A program made the translations under genes and the position numbers. The notes beneath the pieces were generated by a model that saw only the letters and a list, made by a program, of their open reading frames with translations, ran no database searches and was not told the origin of the DNA. This document shows, one piece after another, positions 13,971-23,184 of a stretch of 31,627 nt of DNA (position 1 is the first letter of the stretch; every line of letters begins with the position of its first letter). This DNA comes from an uncultured Eubacteriales bacterium (GTDB lineage Bacteria; Bacillota; Clostridia; Oscillospirales; QAKW01). Where the stretch lies: assembly GCA_902492505.1 (NCBI GenBank), contig CABULU010000019.1, positions 1 through 31,627 of the forward strand, in the 5' to 3' direction.

Positions 13971-16018
13971 ACACCGGATTTTATCCAAAGCTCGCTCTAA
14001 GCGGGATTAAGAAGAACAGCAGGCTGTACACACCGTATATACTCACCTGCACCGGAATGGTACTTATGTATTATATCATTTCGGCGCTGTCAATGTCACC
14101 GACCGTAGCAGCGCTTCGCGGCGGCAGTACAATCATGGCATTTTTGGAATTCGGGAGCGGAGTAATCGCGGTATTTTCCCTTATATTTTTATTCTATACC
14201 AATTCGTTTTTAAGCCGCAGGAGAAAAAAAGAATTCGGTCTTTACAACATACTTGGCATGGGAAAGCTGAACATTGCACGGATACTGTTCTGGGAAACGG
14301 TCATTTCCGGAGGCGGCTCTATTATAGCGGGCGGCATACTGGGTATTGCCTTTTCTAAATTTGCAGAGCTTGCACTCATAAACATAATGCGTGAGGATAT
14401 TAACTTCACTTTATCCGTATCATGGCGCTCCCTGCTAAACGCCGCCGGATTGTTTAGTATAATATTCCTACTGATATTTTTAAATACACTGCGCCATATC
14501 CACGCTTCTAAACCAATTGAACTGCTTCACAGTGAAAACACGGGCGAAAAACCGCCGAAAGCCAACTGGGTCATAGGAATTCTCGGCGCCGTTATTCTCG
14601 GCGCAGCATATTATATCGCAGTCACTATCGAAAACCCGCTTGAGGCGCTGGTTTGGTTTTTCATTGCGGTTATAATGGTTATTATCGGAACATACATGCT
14701 GTTTATAGCAGGCTCGGTGCTGTTTTGCCGAATACTGCAAAAACGCCGCAGATACTACTACAATCCGCGTCACTTTGTCTCCGTATCATCAATGGTCTAC
14801 CGCATGAAAAGAAACGGAGCGGGCCTTGCATCAATATGCATTCTTGCAACAATGGTGCTTGTGATGATTTCTGCAACGGCAAGTCTTTATTTCGGTGAGG
14901 AGGATTCACTCAGAAGCAGATATCCCAAGGATATAAACTTCGAGGCTCAGATGGAAAACTTAGAGGCAATGAACGATAAAAACATTGAAAGCATGCGCGC
15001 AGAAGCTGAAAGCATCTGTTCGTATTACGGCGCGATACAGCAAAATCTTCACGATTACCGCCGTGCATCTGTTGCCGGCATGATAAAAGACGGAATTTTA
15101 GAAACAGATGTCTCAGCTGTAAACGAATTTGAACTTATGTCCTTTGACAACGTGTACCAGCTGTATTTTGTACCGCTTTCCGACTACAACCGGATGATGA
15201 ATGAAAACGAAACGCTTGATAAAGGGCAGGTACTCATCTATACGGTACGCCGCGATTACAACGAGGACTTTCTCAAAATAAACTCAGGAAAAAATTTCAC
15301 TGTAAAGCGGCATCTTGACAACTTCATAGGCAGCGGCAGCGCAGCGATGAATATTATCCCCTCAATGTTTGTAATAGTGCAGGATCTTGAAACTGACCTT
15401 GAGGGACTGATAGGACAAACCGACCAAAACGGAAACGATATGCTGAATTTAAGCTGGATATATGAATTTGACACACAGCTTGAACCCGAGAAGCAATCGC
15501 TTTTAAACCAAGAAATACATGAGAGATTCCGCGAAATCCAAAAGTCGAAAGATAACCTCGGCATACGTTATTCATATTCGGAAAGTCTGGCGGAAAACCG
15601 GGACAATTTCTACGGTACCTTCGGCGGGCTGTTCTTTCTCGGCATACTGTTAAGTATCGTATTCATTTTTGCAGCAGTGCTTATAATATATTATAAACAG
15701 GTATCGGAGGGATACGAGGACGAATCCCGCTTTGAAATCATGCAGAAAGTGGGTATGACAAAAAAAGAAATACGTAAAAGCATCAATTCCCAGTTACTCA
15801 CGGTATTTTTCATGCCACTTATTACAGCGGGTATTCATCTTTGCTTTGCATTTCCTATTATACAGAAGCTTCTAATGATGTTCAGCCTCAACAACATCGC
15901 TCTGTTTGCCTGGACAACGGTGATAAGCTTTGCCCTGTTTGCAGTATTGTACACGGTGGTATACAAAATAACATCCAACGCTTATTTTACGATTGTAAGC
16001 GGAGCTAAGGAACAATAA
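13967..16018 (+). CDS. FtsX-like permease with large extracellular domain (BceB-like)
   Basis: The 683-residue protein has the BceB layout: an N-terminal helix, an FtsX-type domain with the characteristic RRRKKEFGLYNILGMGK turn (about residues 84-100), several more helices, then an extracellular region of about 200 residues between helices 7 and 8 (roughly 310-540), and a second FtsX domain (FEIMQKVGMTKKEIRKS). That large loop is where Bce-type transporters sense and bind antibiotics such as bacitracin, nisin or mersacidin-like peptides; the exact specificity is not predictable. ATGA overlap with the ATPase gene. The transporter also acts as the sensor for the adjacent kinase. Confidence 0.92.
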   Translation: MNTGFYPKLALSGIKKNSRLYTPYILTCTGMVLMYYIISALSMSPTVAALRGGSTIMAFLEFGSGVIAVFSLIFLFYTNSFLSRRRKKEFGLYNILGMGKLNIARILFWETVISGGGSIIAGGILGIAFSKFAELALINIMREDINFTLSVSWRSLLNAAGLFSIIFLLIFLNTLRHIHASKPIELLHSENTGEKPPKANWVIGILGAVILGAAYYIAVTIENPLEALVWFFIAVIMVIIGTYMLFIAGSVLFCRILQKRRRYYYNPRHFVSVSSMVYRMKRNGAGLASICILATMVLVMISATASLYFGEEDSLRSRYPKDINFEAQMENLEAMNDKNIESMRAEAESICSYYGAIQQNLHDYRRASVAGMIKDGILETDVSAVNEFELMSFDNVYQLYFVPLSDYNRMMNENETLDKGQVLIYTVRRDYNEDFLKINSGKNFTVKRHLDNFIGSGSAAMNIIPSMFVIVQDLETDLEGLIGQTDQNGNDMLNLSWIYEFDTQLEPEKQSLLNQEIHERFREIQKSKDNLGIRYSYSESLAENRDNFYGTFGGLFFLGILLSIVFIFAAVLIIYYKQVSEGYEDESRFEIMQKVGMTKKEIRKSINSQLLTVFFMPLITAGIHLCFAFPIIQKLLMMFSLNNIALFAWTTVISFALFAVLYTVVYKITSNAYFTIVSGAKEQ

Positions 16019-16020
16019 AC

Positions 16021-16053
16021 AAAAACCGCGCGGCTGTATCCGCGCGGTTTTTA
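16021..16053. terminator. Bidirectional intrinsic terminator
   Basis: AAACCGCGCGG and CCGCGCGGTTT form a strong stem (16023-16050) flanked by A5 on the left and T5 on the right, three bases after the permease stop. It can end the ABC operon and, from the other side, transcripts of the glycosylation operon. The stretch 16054-16271 shows no gene. Confidence 0.85.
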
Positions 16054-16271
16054 CTGATAAAGCTCTGTGCGCACAGGACACTGAAGCAGATTTGTTTGAT
16101 AAACATAATCCATATTACCGCAAAACAAAGAAAAAATGATAAGAAACAGCAAAAGCCGCCCAAAAATGACAGGATAAATCTCAGCAGCCGGAAATCAATT
16201 AAAATCACTGTAAGCGTTTGACCCGCTATAATATACCCTACCGCCTTTTTCCAGACAATTGCGGATAATTT

Positions 16272-17231
16272 TTATTCAGCATCATCGTCACCGGACACCT
16301 TTTCATTATCAAGCTTTTCCTTGACAATATACACGGGTCTCGATTTTGATTCCGAATAAATTTTTGCAAGATACTGACCTATAATCCCGATACACAAAAG
16401 CTGTATACCCGACAGAAGCAGTATGAGCGACGCCAAAGTCGGAAAGCCCGCAACCGGATCTCCGAACAGCAGGGTTTTCACAACTACAAAAATCATTATA
16501 ATAATAGCGATGACAAACAACAAAAGCCCGACAAGAGACGAAAGTATAAGCGGCTTGTCCGAAAACGCAACAATACCGTTAACGGCATATGCCGTCAGCT
16601 TCCAGAAGTTCCATTTCGAGCTGCCGCTGAGACGGGATTCAACATCATATGGCATATAATAAACATTAAATCCTATCCAGGAGAAAATGCCCTTGGAAAA
16701 GCGGCATTTTTCCGGCAGTGCCAAAACGGCATCAACCATTTTTCGGCTGAGAACGCGAAAATCGCTTGCAGAACGGTAGAACTCCACCTCGGTTATTTTA
16801 TTGATGAGTTTATAAAAGCAGTTTTTGAAAAAAGACAGAACTTTGCTCTCATTTCTCTCTCGCTGATACGCCGCAACACCGTCATAGTCCGGATTTTTCC
16901 TTATTATATCAAGCATTTCAAGAATATACTTCGGATTTTGCTGGAGATCGGCGTCGATTATTGCAGTGTATTCACCGTCAGCATTTTCAAGTCCCGCGAG
17001 CAGCGCAGCCTCTTTTCCGAAATTACGCGAAAAATTTACAATTTTTATTTTACAGACATTCTCACGGGTAAGCTTTTTCAGCTCGCCGACAGTATTATCC
17101 TTACTGCCGTCGTTTACGAAAATGAGTTCTGTATCACCGATAATGTCAGAAAGCACCGAAACCGTTTTGTCAAAAAACGGCCGTATATTATTTTCCTCGT
17201 TATAGCACGGCACGACAACAGACAGAAACAT
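16272..17231 (-). CDS. GT2 polyprenyl-phosphate glycosyltransferase (CsbB/GtrB-like)
   Basis: The 319-residue protein is a family-2 glycosyltransferase of the DPM1/GtrB/CsbB type: VVVPCYNEENNI at the start, FVNDGSKD (UDP-sugar binding), IIDADLQQNP with D93-A94-D95, ASDFRVLSR, RFSKGIFSWIG, and two C-terminal helices (about 229-255 and 263-290). Such enzymes move a sugar from a nucleotide onto undecaprenyl phosphate on the inner face of the membrane. Start ATG 17229-17231 follows the upstream stop by one base and has AAGGGGGG. Together with the YfhO-GtrA fusion it should form a complete glycosylation route. The sugar is not readable from sequence. Confidence 0.9.
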   Translation of the reverse strand: MFLSVVVPCYNEENNIRPFFDKTVSVLSDIIGDTELIFVNDGSKDNTVGELKKLTRENVCKIKIVNFSRNFGKEAALLAGLENADGEYTAIIDADLQQNPKYILEMLDIIRKNPDYDGVAAYQRERNESKVLSFFKNCFYKLINKITEVEFYRSASDFRVLSRKMVDAVLALPEKCRFSKGIFSWIGFNVYYMPYDVESRLSGSSKWNFWKLTAYAVNGIVAFSDKPLILSSLVGLLLFVIAIIIMIFVVVKTLLFGDPVAGFPTLASLILLLSGIQLLCIGIIGQYLAKIYSESKSRPVYIVKEKLDNEKVSGDDDAE

Positions 17232-17232
17232 G

Positions 17233-20160
17233 CTAATCCCCCCTTGCGTTCACCTTATTTTTAAATACAAGAAATTTACTTATTATATAGTTGGCAACAA
17301 GCACTATAACCTGCGTTTCGACCTTTGCAACAAGTTCGTTCTGACCGATAATATCATAGAGCAGAAATACCCCGCCGACCTCTATTATCATTGTCACTCC
17401 CCTTGCACCGACAAATTTTAAAAACTCGACAGACAGTGCTGAAAGTGACGGACATTTGGAACGAAAAACATATATTTTGTTAACAACATACGCAAACAGT
17501 ATAGCGCAGATAACCGAAATTACATTACTGACGTTTACATTGATATTTGCCGCTCGGCAAAGCAATGTAAAAACAACAAGATTGACAAGAGTTGTCGCAG
17601 CGCCCGCCGCAAGATACCGTACGGCACGGCTGTTCAAAAACGCCGAAAGCCTGTCCCTAAGCTTTTTATTGTACGTAATAACCGCCGCAGCAGCTAAAAT
17701 AAGCACACCAATCAGGGTTAGCAGTATTCCGAGAGTCAAAAACGGAATTGTATATTTAGCGTTAACCTCATTTATCCCGGCTGAAAGCGGCAAAACAGTC
17801 AGCCCGCCGCCCAGCGACAGCGGCATTACCTCACGGCCGTTAATTTCAAACTTCCAGTTATCCGAAACCGGTATCGGAAGTACGGCAAAACCGCCGTTTT
17901 GAGACTCAATGCTGCCGTAAATTCTGTCATCTTCGTATGTCAATGTTTCGACTGCGTTTGCAGAAAGCTGCCTTGAAATGTCGGACAGCTTATCAAGATT
18001 CAGCGCGTAGAAATGCGGATTTTGAAATTCTTCGGGCTTACTTGTCTTAACCCTTACAGTCTGATTTTCACCGCTTTCGGTCGGCACATAAAATATATTG
18101 GGCGCCAGCCACTCGGCATATTTAAATTCGCTGTTATTTCCTATTTTTACAGTAGTATCCGAATAAAACCCATGCAGAATAAAATCTCCGTAAACGGCAA
18201 AATTTCCTTCGGGAACGCTGACAGTATATATGACCCCGTCCTCTGTTTTTCTCTTTGTTGCGGAGAGCTTTGTATAAAGCTTTGTTTGCTCGCCCAAAAT
18301 GCTGCTGTAAACCTCATTTTGAAATTCAAACTGATTTTTTGCCCTATATTCCGACTGTTCAAACGAATCTATAACATATGTCATGGGCAGACAGTACGGA
18401 TTTTCATACACTGTATTTCCGTTATACCCCTTGATATCCTTCACCGGCTTTAATCCGTTTACCGGAGTATCCGACAAAATGTATTTTACACCAAGAAGCG
18501 AGTCAGCACCGACAATAGACGTATTGACAATATTAATACACTCAGCCTCCGTGCGGTATCCGAGATTATCAATTAAATCAAGCTGCACATTCTCCGGACA
18601 GGAGGTATATCCCGCAATCGAAGCAAAGTTGTAGGCAAGCGAATCATTATAAGACGCATCTGTTCTGCGCGTAGTATTGGAAATACGATAAAACCCGTCG
18701 TCATAATTTTTTATTTCGTCTATCTGCTTTTGCTGATTTATCATATACTGACGGTTATATTCATTATAATTTGATCCGCCCTGAACCACGATCATTATTT
18801 TTGCGCTGAAGCCAAGCTCTGCAATCAGAATACATAATGCAGCCACCGAATAAATACGTTTTTTCGGGATAAAACACAAAACGGCGGCAGTGACAAGTAT
18901 AAATAACACCGTATAGTAAGTATGCTTTAAATCGTTAGTCTGATGTACATATTCAGACGCTAAAAGAATTGAGGAAAATGCAAGGGCAGAGCCTGTTATA
19001 TATTTTTTTCTGTCCGGCACCTGAACGGTAAAAAAATAGGCCGCCATAAAAATCAGAGTAAATATAATTGTAAAAGCATGGCGTGTCCAGTAGCTGCCGA
19101 CATCACGAAGCAGAGAAAATATCATATAAAGCGGATGCCAATAAACCGTCATCAGCATTACAACAAGCATGGCTGCAAAAATAAGCTTCCTATTTTTCCC
19201 GATGCCCTTTGCGGCAAACAGAGCTATCACGCCTATAAGCACGACGCTTCCGCAGAAAAGAGCGACATGACCGTACCCGCTGCCGGCGCCTATCTGCCAT
19301 CCGCTTACAACACTGAAAATGTTTCCCGGAAAATAGTTTTCCAAAGAGGCATTCATACCCTTGCCGCCTGTCATAGATACAACTGTCGGCAAAAACAGAC
19401 AGGCACTTAAAAGCAGTGCAAGCACCATCGCCCCGCCGTAAAGCATAAGCGACCAAAGCAAGTCCTTAATACAAAACCTGCCGCCGTCTTTATCAACGCA
19501 TTTGAGAGCATACTCAAATGCAAACCAAAGAATTGACAATAGACAGCACATACCCGCCGAATACCAGTTGAAAACGATAGCAAGACCCGCCGACACAGAC
19601 AGAAGAATAATATTTTTATCGTTGACCGCTTTGTATACACCCAAAATAATCAACGGCAGCATATACACCCCGTCAAGCCACATGATGTTATCCGCCTGGG
19701 CAAGATTATACTGCATAAACGCATAGCTTAACGAAAGCATTAAAATATAAACGGGTTTCAGCTTATTTTCAAATCTAAAGCGCAGAAAAACGCCCATTGT
19801 CAGCGCGCACATGCTGATTTTCAGCACAACAAGAAGGTTGAAAAAGGTAATAATATTCGCCTTTGAAAAGAACGCTAAAAGCAAATTAAAGGGTGACGCA
19901 AGATAGTAGCTGAAAATGGCAAGCGTATCGCCGCCGAGAGTGTCGGAAAACGTATAGCTTATACTGTTTTTTCCCGCCATGACATCTTTCAGATACGCAA
20001 AAAAATCAAGATACTGTATCTCTGCATCGTCGGTTGCAAGCGATCCTGCTCCAAAAGGCGCCATACCATATATATAATAAAACGTAAAAATACAGATAAA
20101 TGTTACAAAAAATGCTAAAATTCCAACCGCATACCTGCTGTTTTTAAACCACTTTTTTAT
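17233..20160 (-). CDS. YfhO-like membrane glycosyltransferase fused to a GtrA-type flippase domain
   Basis: The first canonical start (ATG 20062-20064) gives 943 residues, but the frame is open 32 codons further, to an ATA at 20158-20160, and that extension encodes the first membrane helix (YAVGILAFFVTFICIF). I therefore extend it to 975 residues. The body matches the YfhO family: multi-helix N-terminal part with PFGAGSL..D...QY, then an extracytoplasmic beta-rich domain, then a last helix. The final 130 residues (AVRYLAAGAATT... to VFKNK) are a four-helix GtrA domain. In Bacillus and Listeria, CsbB loads a lipid carrier, the separate GtrA-type GtcA flips it, and YfhO transfers the sugar to lipoteichoic acid. 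Here flippase and transferase are one protein. A good promoter lies upstream. Confidence 0.85.
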   Translation of the reverse strand: MKKWFKNSRYAVGILAFFVTFICIFTFYYIYGMAPFGAGSLATDDAEIQYLDFFAYLKDVMAGKNSISYTFSDTLGGDTLAIFSYYLASPFNLLLAFFSKANIITFFNLLVVLKISMCALTMGVFLRFRFENKLKPVYILMLSLSYAFMQYNLAQADNIMWLDGVYMLPLIILGVYKAVNDKNIILLSVSAGLAIVFNWYSAGMCCLLSILWFAFEYALKCVDKDGGRFCIKDLLWSLMLYGGAMVLALLLSACLFLPTVVSMTGGKGMNASLENYFPGNIFSVVSGWQIGAGSGYGHVALFCGSVVLIGVIALFAAKGIGKNRKLIFAAMLVVMLMTVYWHPLYMIFSLLRDVGSYWTRHAFTIIFTLIFMAAYFFTVQVPDRKKYITGSALAFSSILLASEYVHQTNDLKHTYYTVLFILVTAAVLCFIPKKRIYSVAALCILIAELGFSAKIMIVVQGGSNYNEYNRQYMINQQKQIDEIKNYDDGFYRISNTTRRTDASYNDSLAYNFASIAGYTSCPENVQLDLIDNLGYRTEAECINIVNTSIVGADSLLGVKYILSDTPVNGLKPVKDIKGYNGNTVYENPYCLPMTYVIDSFEQSEYRAKNQFEFQNEVYSSILGEQTKLYTKLSATKRKTEDGVIYTVSVPEGNFAVYGDFILHGFYSDTTVKIGNNSEFKYAEWLAPNIFYVPTESGENQTVRVKTSKPEEFQNPHFYALNLDKLSDISRQLSANAVETLTYEDDRIYGSIESQNGGFAVLPIPVSDNWKFEINGREVMPLSLGGGLTVLPLSAGINEVNAKYTIPFLTLGILLTLIGVLILAAAAVITYNKKLRDRLSAFLNSRAVRYLAAGAATTLVNLVVFTLLCRAANINVNVSNVISVICAILFAYVVNKIYVFRSKCPSLSALSVEFLKFVGARGVTMIIEVGGVFLLYDIIGQNELVAKVETQVIVLVANYIISKFLVFKNKVNARGD

Positions 20161-20173
20161 TTAAATCACCCCT
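20158..20173 (-). promoter_or_regulatory. Strong ribosome site with apparent AUA start
   Basis: On the minus strand AGGGGTGAT (20165-20173) closely matches the anti-16S sequence and is followed after four bases by ATA AAA AAG TGG. No ATG, GTG or TTG occurs in this frame between the upstream stop (TAA, 20161-20163) and ATG 20064. Placement, and the membrane helix it would add, point to ATA as the start, or as a mutated ATG. Confidence 0.5.
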
Positions 20174-20197
20174 GCATTTAAAATACAAATTAATATT

Positions 20198-20226
20198 ATT
20201 ATACCATATCACATCTTTGATAACAA
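20198..20226 (-). promoter_or_regulatory. Promoter of the YfhO-GtrA / GT2 operon
   Basis: On the minus strand TTGTTA (20221-20226), 17 bases and a perfect TATAAT (20198-20203). It starts transcription about 30 bases before the AGGGGTGAT ribosome site, so the transcript must include the ATA. Confidence 0.6.
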
Positions 20227-20258
20227 GATATCTACTAAAAAACGCGCAAAAACACAGA

Positions 20259-20287
20259 TTGCACAATCATATATACTGTGATATAAT
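20259..20287 (+). promoter_or_regulatory. Promoter of glycerate kinase
   Basis: TTGCAC (20259-20264), 17 bases and TATAAT (20282-20287), 33 bases before the ATG. CACAG (20253-20257) and CTGTG (20276-20280) form a short dyad around it. Confidence 0.6.
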
Positions 20288-20319
20288 TTAAAATAAATAA
20301 AGCACAGGCGGTAAAACAA

Positions 20320-21453
20320 ATGAAAATAGTAGCTGCAATCGACTCATTCAAAGGCTCACTTTCCTCCGTACAAGCCGGAAACGCGGTAAAAGAAGCCGCC
20401 TTAAAGGTAAACTCCTCAGCACAGGTTTTTGTATGTCCTATTGCGGACGGAGGTGAAGGTACTGTGGAGGCGCTTGCAGCTATAGCGGACGCGGAAATTA
20501 TAAAAGTTACTGTCAGAGATCCGCTTGAGCTTCCTGTAAACGCCAAATACTGTATACTGAAAAACAGCAAAACAGCAGTAATCGAAGTGGCAGCGGCTGC
20601 AGGACTGACGCTTGTGCCGAATGAGAAGCGCAACCCGTTATATACCACAACCTACGGAGTCGGTGAATTAATAAAGGATGCAATAGAGCGCGGGTGCAGA
20701 CGCTTTATAATCGGTATCGGCGGCAGCGCCACAAACGATGGTGGCGCCGGTATGCTCAGCGCTTTGGGGTTTGAACTGACAGATAAAAACGGAAAACCGA
20801 TTTGTTCGGGTACGAAGGGTTTGGAAAACTTAAATTCCGTTTCCGCAAACAACGTAATTCCCGAACTTTCCGAGTGTACATTCCGCATTGCCTGCGACGT
20901 AACAAATCCGTTATGCGGAAAAAACGGCTGCAGCGCCGTTTTTGCTCCTCAAAAGGGCGCCGACGCAGAAATAATACCAATCATGGACAAATGGCTTTGG
21001 AAATATGCAAATATTGCAAAAGCCTTATCGGACAAGGCAGATCCCGACTTGGCCGGAGCAGGTGCCGCCGGCGGCTTGGGTTTTGCGTTTGCAGCATTTA
21101 CAAACGCGTCTTTGGAACCGGGAATACAAATTATTTTAGAAGAAACGCATCTTGAAAAATATATAAAAAACGCCGACCTTGTCATAACGGGAGAAGGGCG
21201 TCTGGACGCACAGACAGCAATGGGAAAGGCACCGGCAGGAGTGGCGCAGCTGGCAAAAAAACACGGAAAAAGAGTCATCGCGTTTGCAGGCTGTGTAACG
21301 GATGACGCCACCGTTTGCAATGAATACGGCATTGACGCTTTTTTTCCAATATTACGAAATATTATAACGTTAAGGGAAGCGATGAATACGGAAACTGCAT
21401 ATAAAAATTTAGTTGATACTGCATGCCAGGTATTCAGACTGATTAAAATATGA
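20320..21453 (+). CDS. Glycerate kinase, GlxK/GarK family
   Basis: The 377-residue protein has the full length of this family. Diagnostic segments are VAAIDSFKGSLSS at the N-terminus, CPIADGGEGTVEAL, TTYGVGELI, GIGGSATNDGGAGML (the glycine-rich active-site loop) and the late ITGEGRLDAQTAMGKAP. It phosphorylates D-glycerate with ATP in the cytosol, feeding glycolysis; whether it makes 2- or 3-phosphoglycerate cannot be told. The ribosome site is modest (AGGCGG). It has its own promoter and is followed 17 bases later by the ArsC/Spx-like gene, probably co-transcribed. No glycerate or tartronate pathway gene is adjacent; the MFS transporter opposite could bring substrate (guess). Confidence 0.92.
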   Translation: MKIVAAIDSFKGSLSSVQAGNAVKEAALKVNSSAQVFVCPIADGGEGTVEALAAIADAEIIKVTVRDPLELPVNAKYCILKNSKTAVIEVAAAAGLTLVPNEKRNPLYTTTYGVGELIKDAIERGCRRFIIGIGGSATNDGGAGMLSALGFELTDKNGKPICSGTKGLENLNSVSANNVIPELSECTFRIACDVTNPLCGKNGCSAVFAPQKGADAEIIPIMDKWLWKYANIAKALSDKADPDLAGAGAAGGLGFAFAAFTNASLEPGIQIILEETHLEKYIKNADLVITGEGRLDAQTAMGKAPAGVAQLAKKHGKRVIAFAGCVTDDATVCNEYGIDAFFPILRNIITLREAMNTETAYKNLVDTACQVFRLIKI

Positions 21454-21470
21454 TATAAAAGGAGAATAAA

Positions 21471-21818
21471 ATGATTTTTTTAGAATATCCGAAATGTACA
21501 ACCTGTCAGAAGGCTAAAAGATGGCTGGATGAAAACAATTTCACATATGAGGACAGAAATATAAAAGAAAATAACCCCACGTTTGATGAACTGAGTGAAT
21601 GGTACAAAAAAAGCGGACTGCCGCTTAAAAGGCTTTTTAATACAAGCGGACTTTTATATAAATCCATGCAGCTCAGGGACAAACTGCCCAAAATGTCCGA
21701 AGGCGAGATGCTGCAGCTGCTTTCAACCGACGGCATGCTTGTAAAACGTCCGATTATTATAACCGACAGCACCGTTCTCATAGGCTTTAAGCCGACAGAA
21801 TGGGAAAAAATGAAATAG
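21471..21818 (+). CDS. ArsC/Spx-family thioredoxin-fold protein
   Basis: The 115-residue protein begins FLEYPKCTTCQKAKRWLD, with a C9-x2-C12 pair, as in Spx/MgsR and YffB-like relatives; classical ArsC usually has only the first cysteine. R54 (PLKRLFNTSG) and R93 (VKRPIII) are the family's conserved basic residues. It could be a redox-sensing RNA-polymerase binder of the Spx type or a thiol reductase; the lack of nearby arsenic genes argues against a dedicated arsenate reductase. Start has AAAGGAG. It lies in the glycerate kinase transcript and ends at a strong terminator. Confidence 0.85.
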   Translation: MIFLEYPKCTTCQKAKRWLDENNFTYEDRNIKENNPTFDELSEWYKKSGLPLKRLFNTSGLLYKSMQLRDKLPKMSEGEMLQLLSTDGMLVKRPIIITDSTVLIGFKPTEWEKMK

Positions 21819-21824
21819 AAAATT

Positions 21825-21862
21825 AAAGTCCGTCTCTTTTAGGACGGACTTTAAATTCTTCA
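21825..21862. terminator. Intrinsic terminator after the ArsC/Spx-like gene
   Basis: AAAGTCCGTC (21825-21834) and GACGGACTTT (21843-21852) pair around eight bases. The A/T flanks make it usable in both directions; it lies between the convergent ArsC/Spx-like and MFS genes. Confidence 0.75.
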
Positions 21863-21894
21863 GTTATCACACGACGGCACAGCAGCCTGCATCT

Positions 21895-23121
21895 TTAATT
21901 TATATTTTTCTCGGCTCTTCTCATAAACAAAGCCACAACAGTACCGAGCAGAGGAAAAACAGCTGCTATAAGCATACCGACTTTAAATCCGATTTGCTCA
22001 GACGTAAGCGAACCTGCAAACGCCGCAAACAAGCCGTTTTGCGAAACGAAATCAGTAATGCTGCCGACAAGCTGAGGCGCAACAGAACCGCCGAGATCAC
22101 CTCCCGCTGCAAGCAGGGCATATATTGCAACACTTGCATGGGGAATCATATCAGCCATATAAATAAGCGTACCGGGCCACAGCATCGATACACAAAAGCC
22201 CGTAAAGGCACAGGCGGCAAGACCGACAAACACATTGTGGGAAAGGGCAGCCGTAATATAGCAAACTGCAGAACCTGCAAAACCCATAAGTAAAAACCTT
22301 GAGATATTTTTTCCGAATTTCGCATACAGCGACCTACCCATGCCAAGCATAACGGCAAAGACGGCAACGCCGAAAATATCTCCCCACAGTTTCGGGATAC
22401 CGAGCGCCGCTTCCAAAAAGCCGGAACACCACTGAGTCATTGTATTTTCGGAAGCACCGCCGAGAAAGATACACATAATACATAAAATCAGAACGAGATT
22501 TTTAAGGCCTCTGAATCCGCCTACCGTACTTTTCGGATTTTCAAGCTCGGGAATATCGGAACTCATAAACAATATGAATGCGATAAGAGGAATAATCGCC
22601 CACATGAGCGCAAGTATATACCACGTTTCTCTGCCGAATACCTGAAGATAAAGTGTACTGAGCAAAACAACCGCAGTGACGCCCCACGCATAAACGGAAT
22701 GAGCACGACTCATATCACGTTCGGGATTATCTGACGGCAGCGCGGCGATAACCGGGCTTGTAAGCACCTCGGCAAGACCCGCAGACGCTGAAAAAATTAT
22801 AGTTCCTATAAGCAAAAACGTATAAGTAAAACCGGGAAAAAGTGCCGGCATCAAAGAATATATCACAAGACCTATAATTGTCAGCACCGGCATGACACGG
22901 ATAGTTTTACTTATGTCAAACTTATGCGAATAAAAGGAAAATACAAGATCAACAATAAGCTGTGTGCAAAAATTAACAAGTACCAAAAGCCCCAAAAGGG
23001 TATAAGAAATACCGTAAAGCTGGTGAAAAGTAATAAACAGCAGCGGAGATATATTCGCCGTAGCCGACATTGATGCATTGGACATATAGCACGCGTATTT
23101 TATAATTGCAGGATTTTTCAT
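21895..23121 (-). CDS. MFS transporter, substrate unknown
   Basis: The 408-residue protein has about twelve hydrophobic helices, a short charged loop after helix 2 (YSHKFDISK), where MFS proteins carry motif A, and a longer central loop (SSDIPELENPKSTVGGFRG) between helices 6 and 7. Length and layout fit the Major Facilitator Superfamily. Which family it belongs to, and its cargo, are not clear; the sugar-type branches are plausible because of the neighbouring glycerate kinase. ATG 23119-23121 has AAAGGAA upstream. It forms a single-gene unit with its own promoter. Confidence 0.85.
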   Translation of the reverse strand: MKNPAIIKYACYMSNASMSATANISPLLFITFHQLYGISYTLLGLLVLVNFCTQLIVDLVFSFYSHKFDISKTIRVMPVLTIIGLVIYSLMPALFPGFTYTFLLIGTIIFSASAGLAEVLTSPVIAALPSDNPERDMSRAHSVYAWGVTAVVLLSTLYLQVFGRETWYILALMWAIIPLIAFILFMSSDIPELENPKSTVGGFRGLKNLVLILCIMCIFLGGASENTMTQWCSGFLEAALGIPKLWGDIFGVAVFAVMLGMGRSLYAKFGKNISRFLLMGFAGSAVCYITAALSHNVFVGLAACAFTGFCVSMLWPGTLIYMADMIPHASVAIYALLAAGGDLGGSVAPQLVGSITDFVSQNGLFAAFAGSLTSEQIGFKVGMLIAAVFPLLGTVVALFMRRAEKNIN

Positions 23122-23155
23122 ACAGGTTTATTCCTTTACAGTTTTTTGCATAGGA

Positions 23156-23184
23156 ATTATAGCACATAGCTCCCATTTAGGCAA
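23156..23184 (-). promoter_or_regulatory. Promoter of the MFS transporter
   Basis: On the minus strand TTGCCT (23179-23184), a 17-base spacer and a perfect TATAAT (23156-23161), 34 bases before the start codon. Confidence 0.6.

Noticed and set aside
16005..16208. Minus-strand hydrophobic frame of 67 codons
   Set aside because: It starts at a GTG without ribosome site and runs through the strong terminator at 16021-16053 into the permease gene on the other strand.
20235..20648. Minus-strand frame of 137 codons rich in Ser/Ala/Thr
   Set aside because: It is antisense to the glycerate kinase start and crosses its promoter; composition is that of a shadow.
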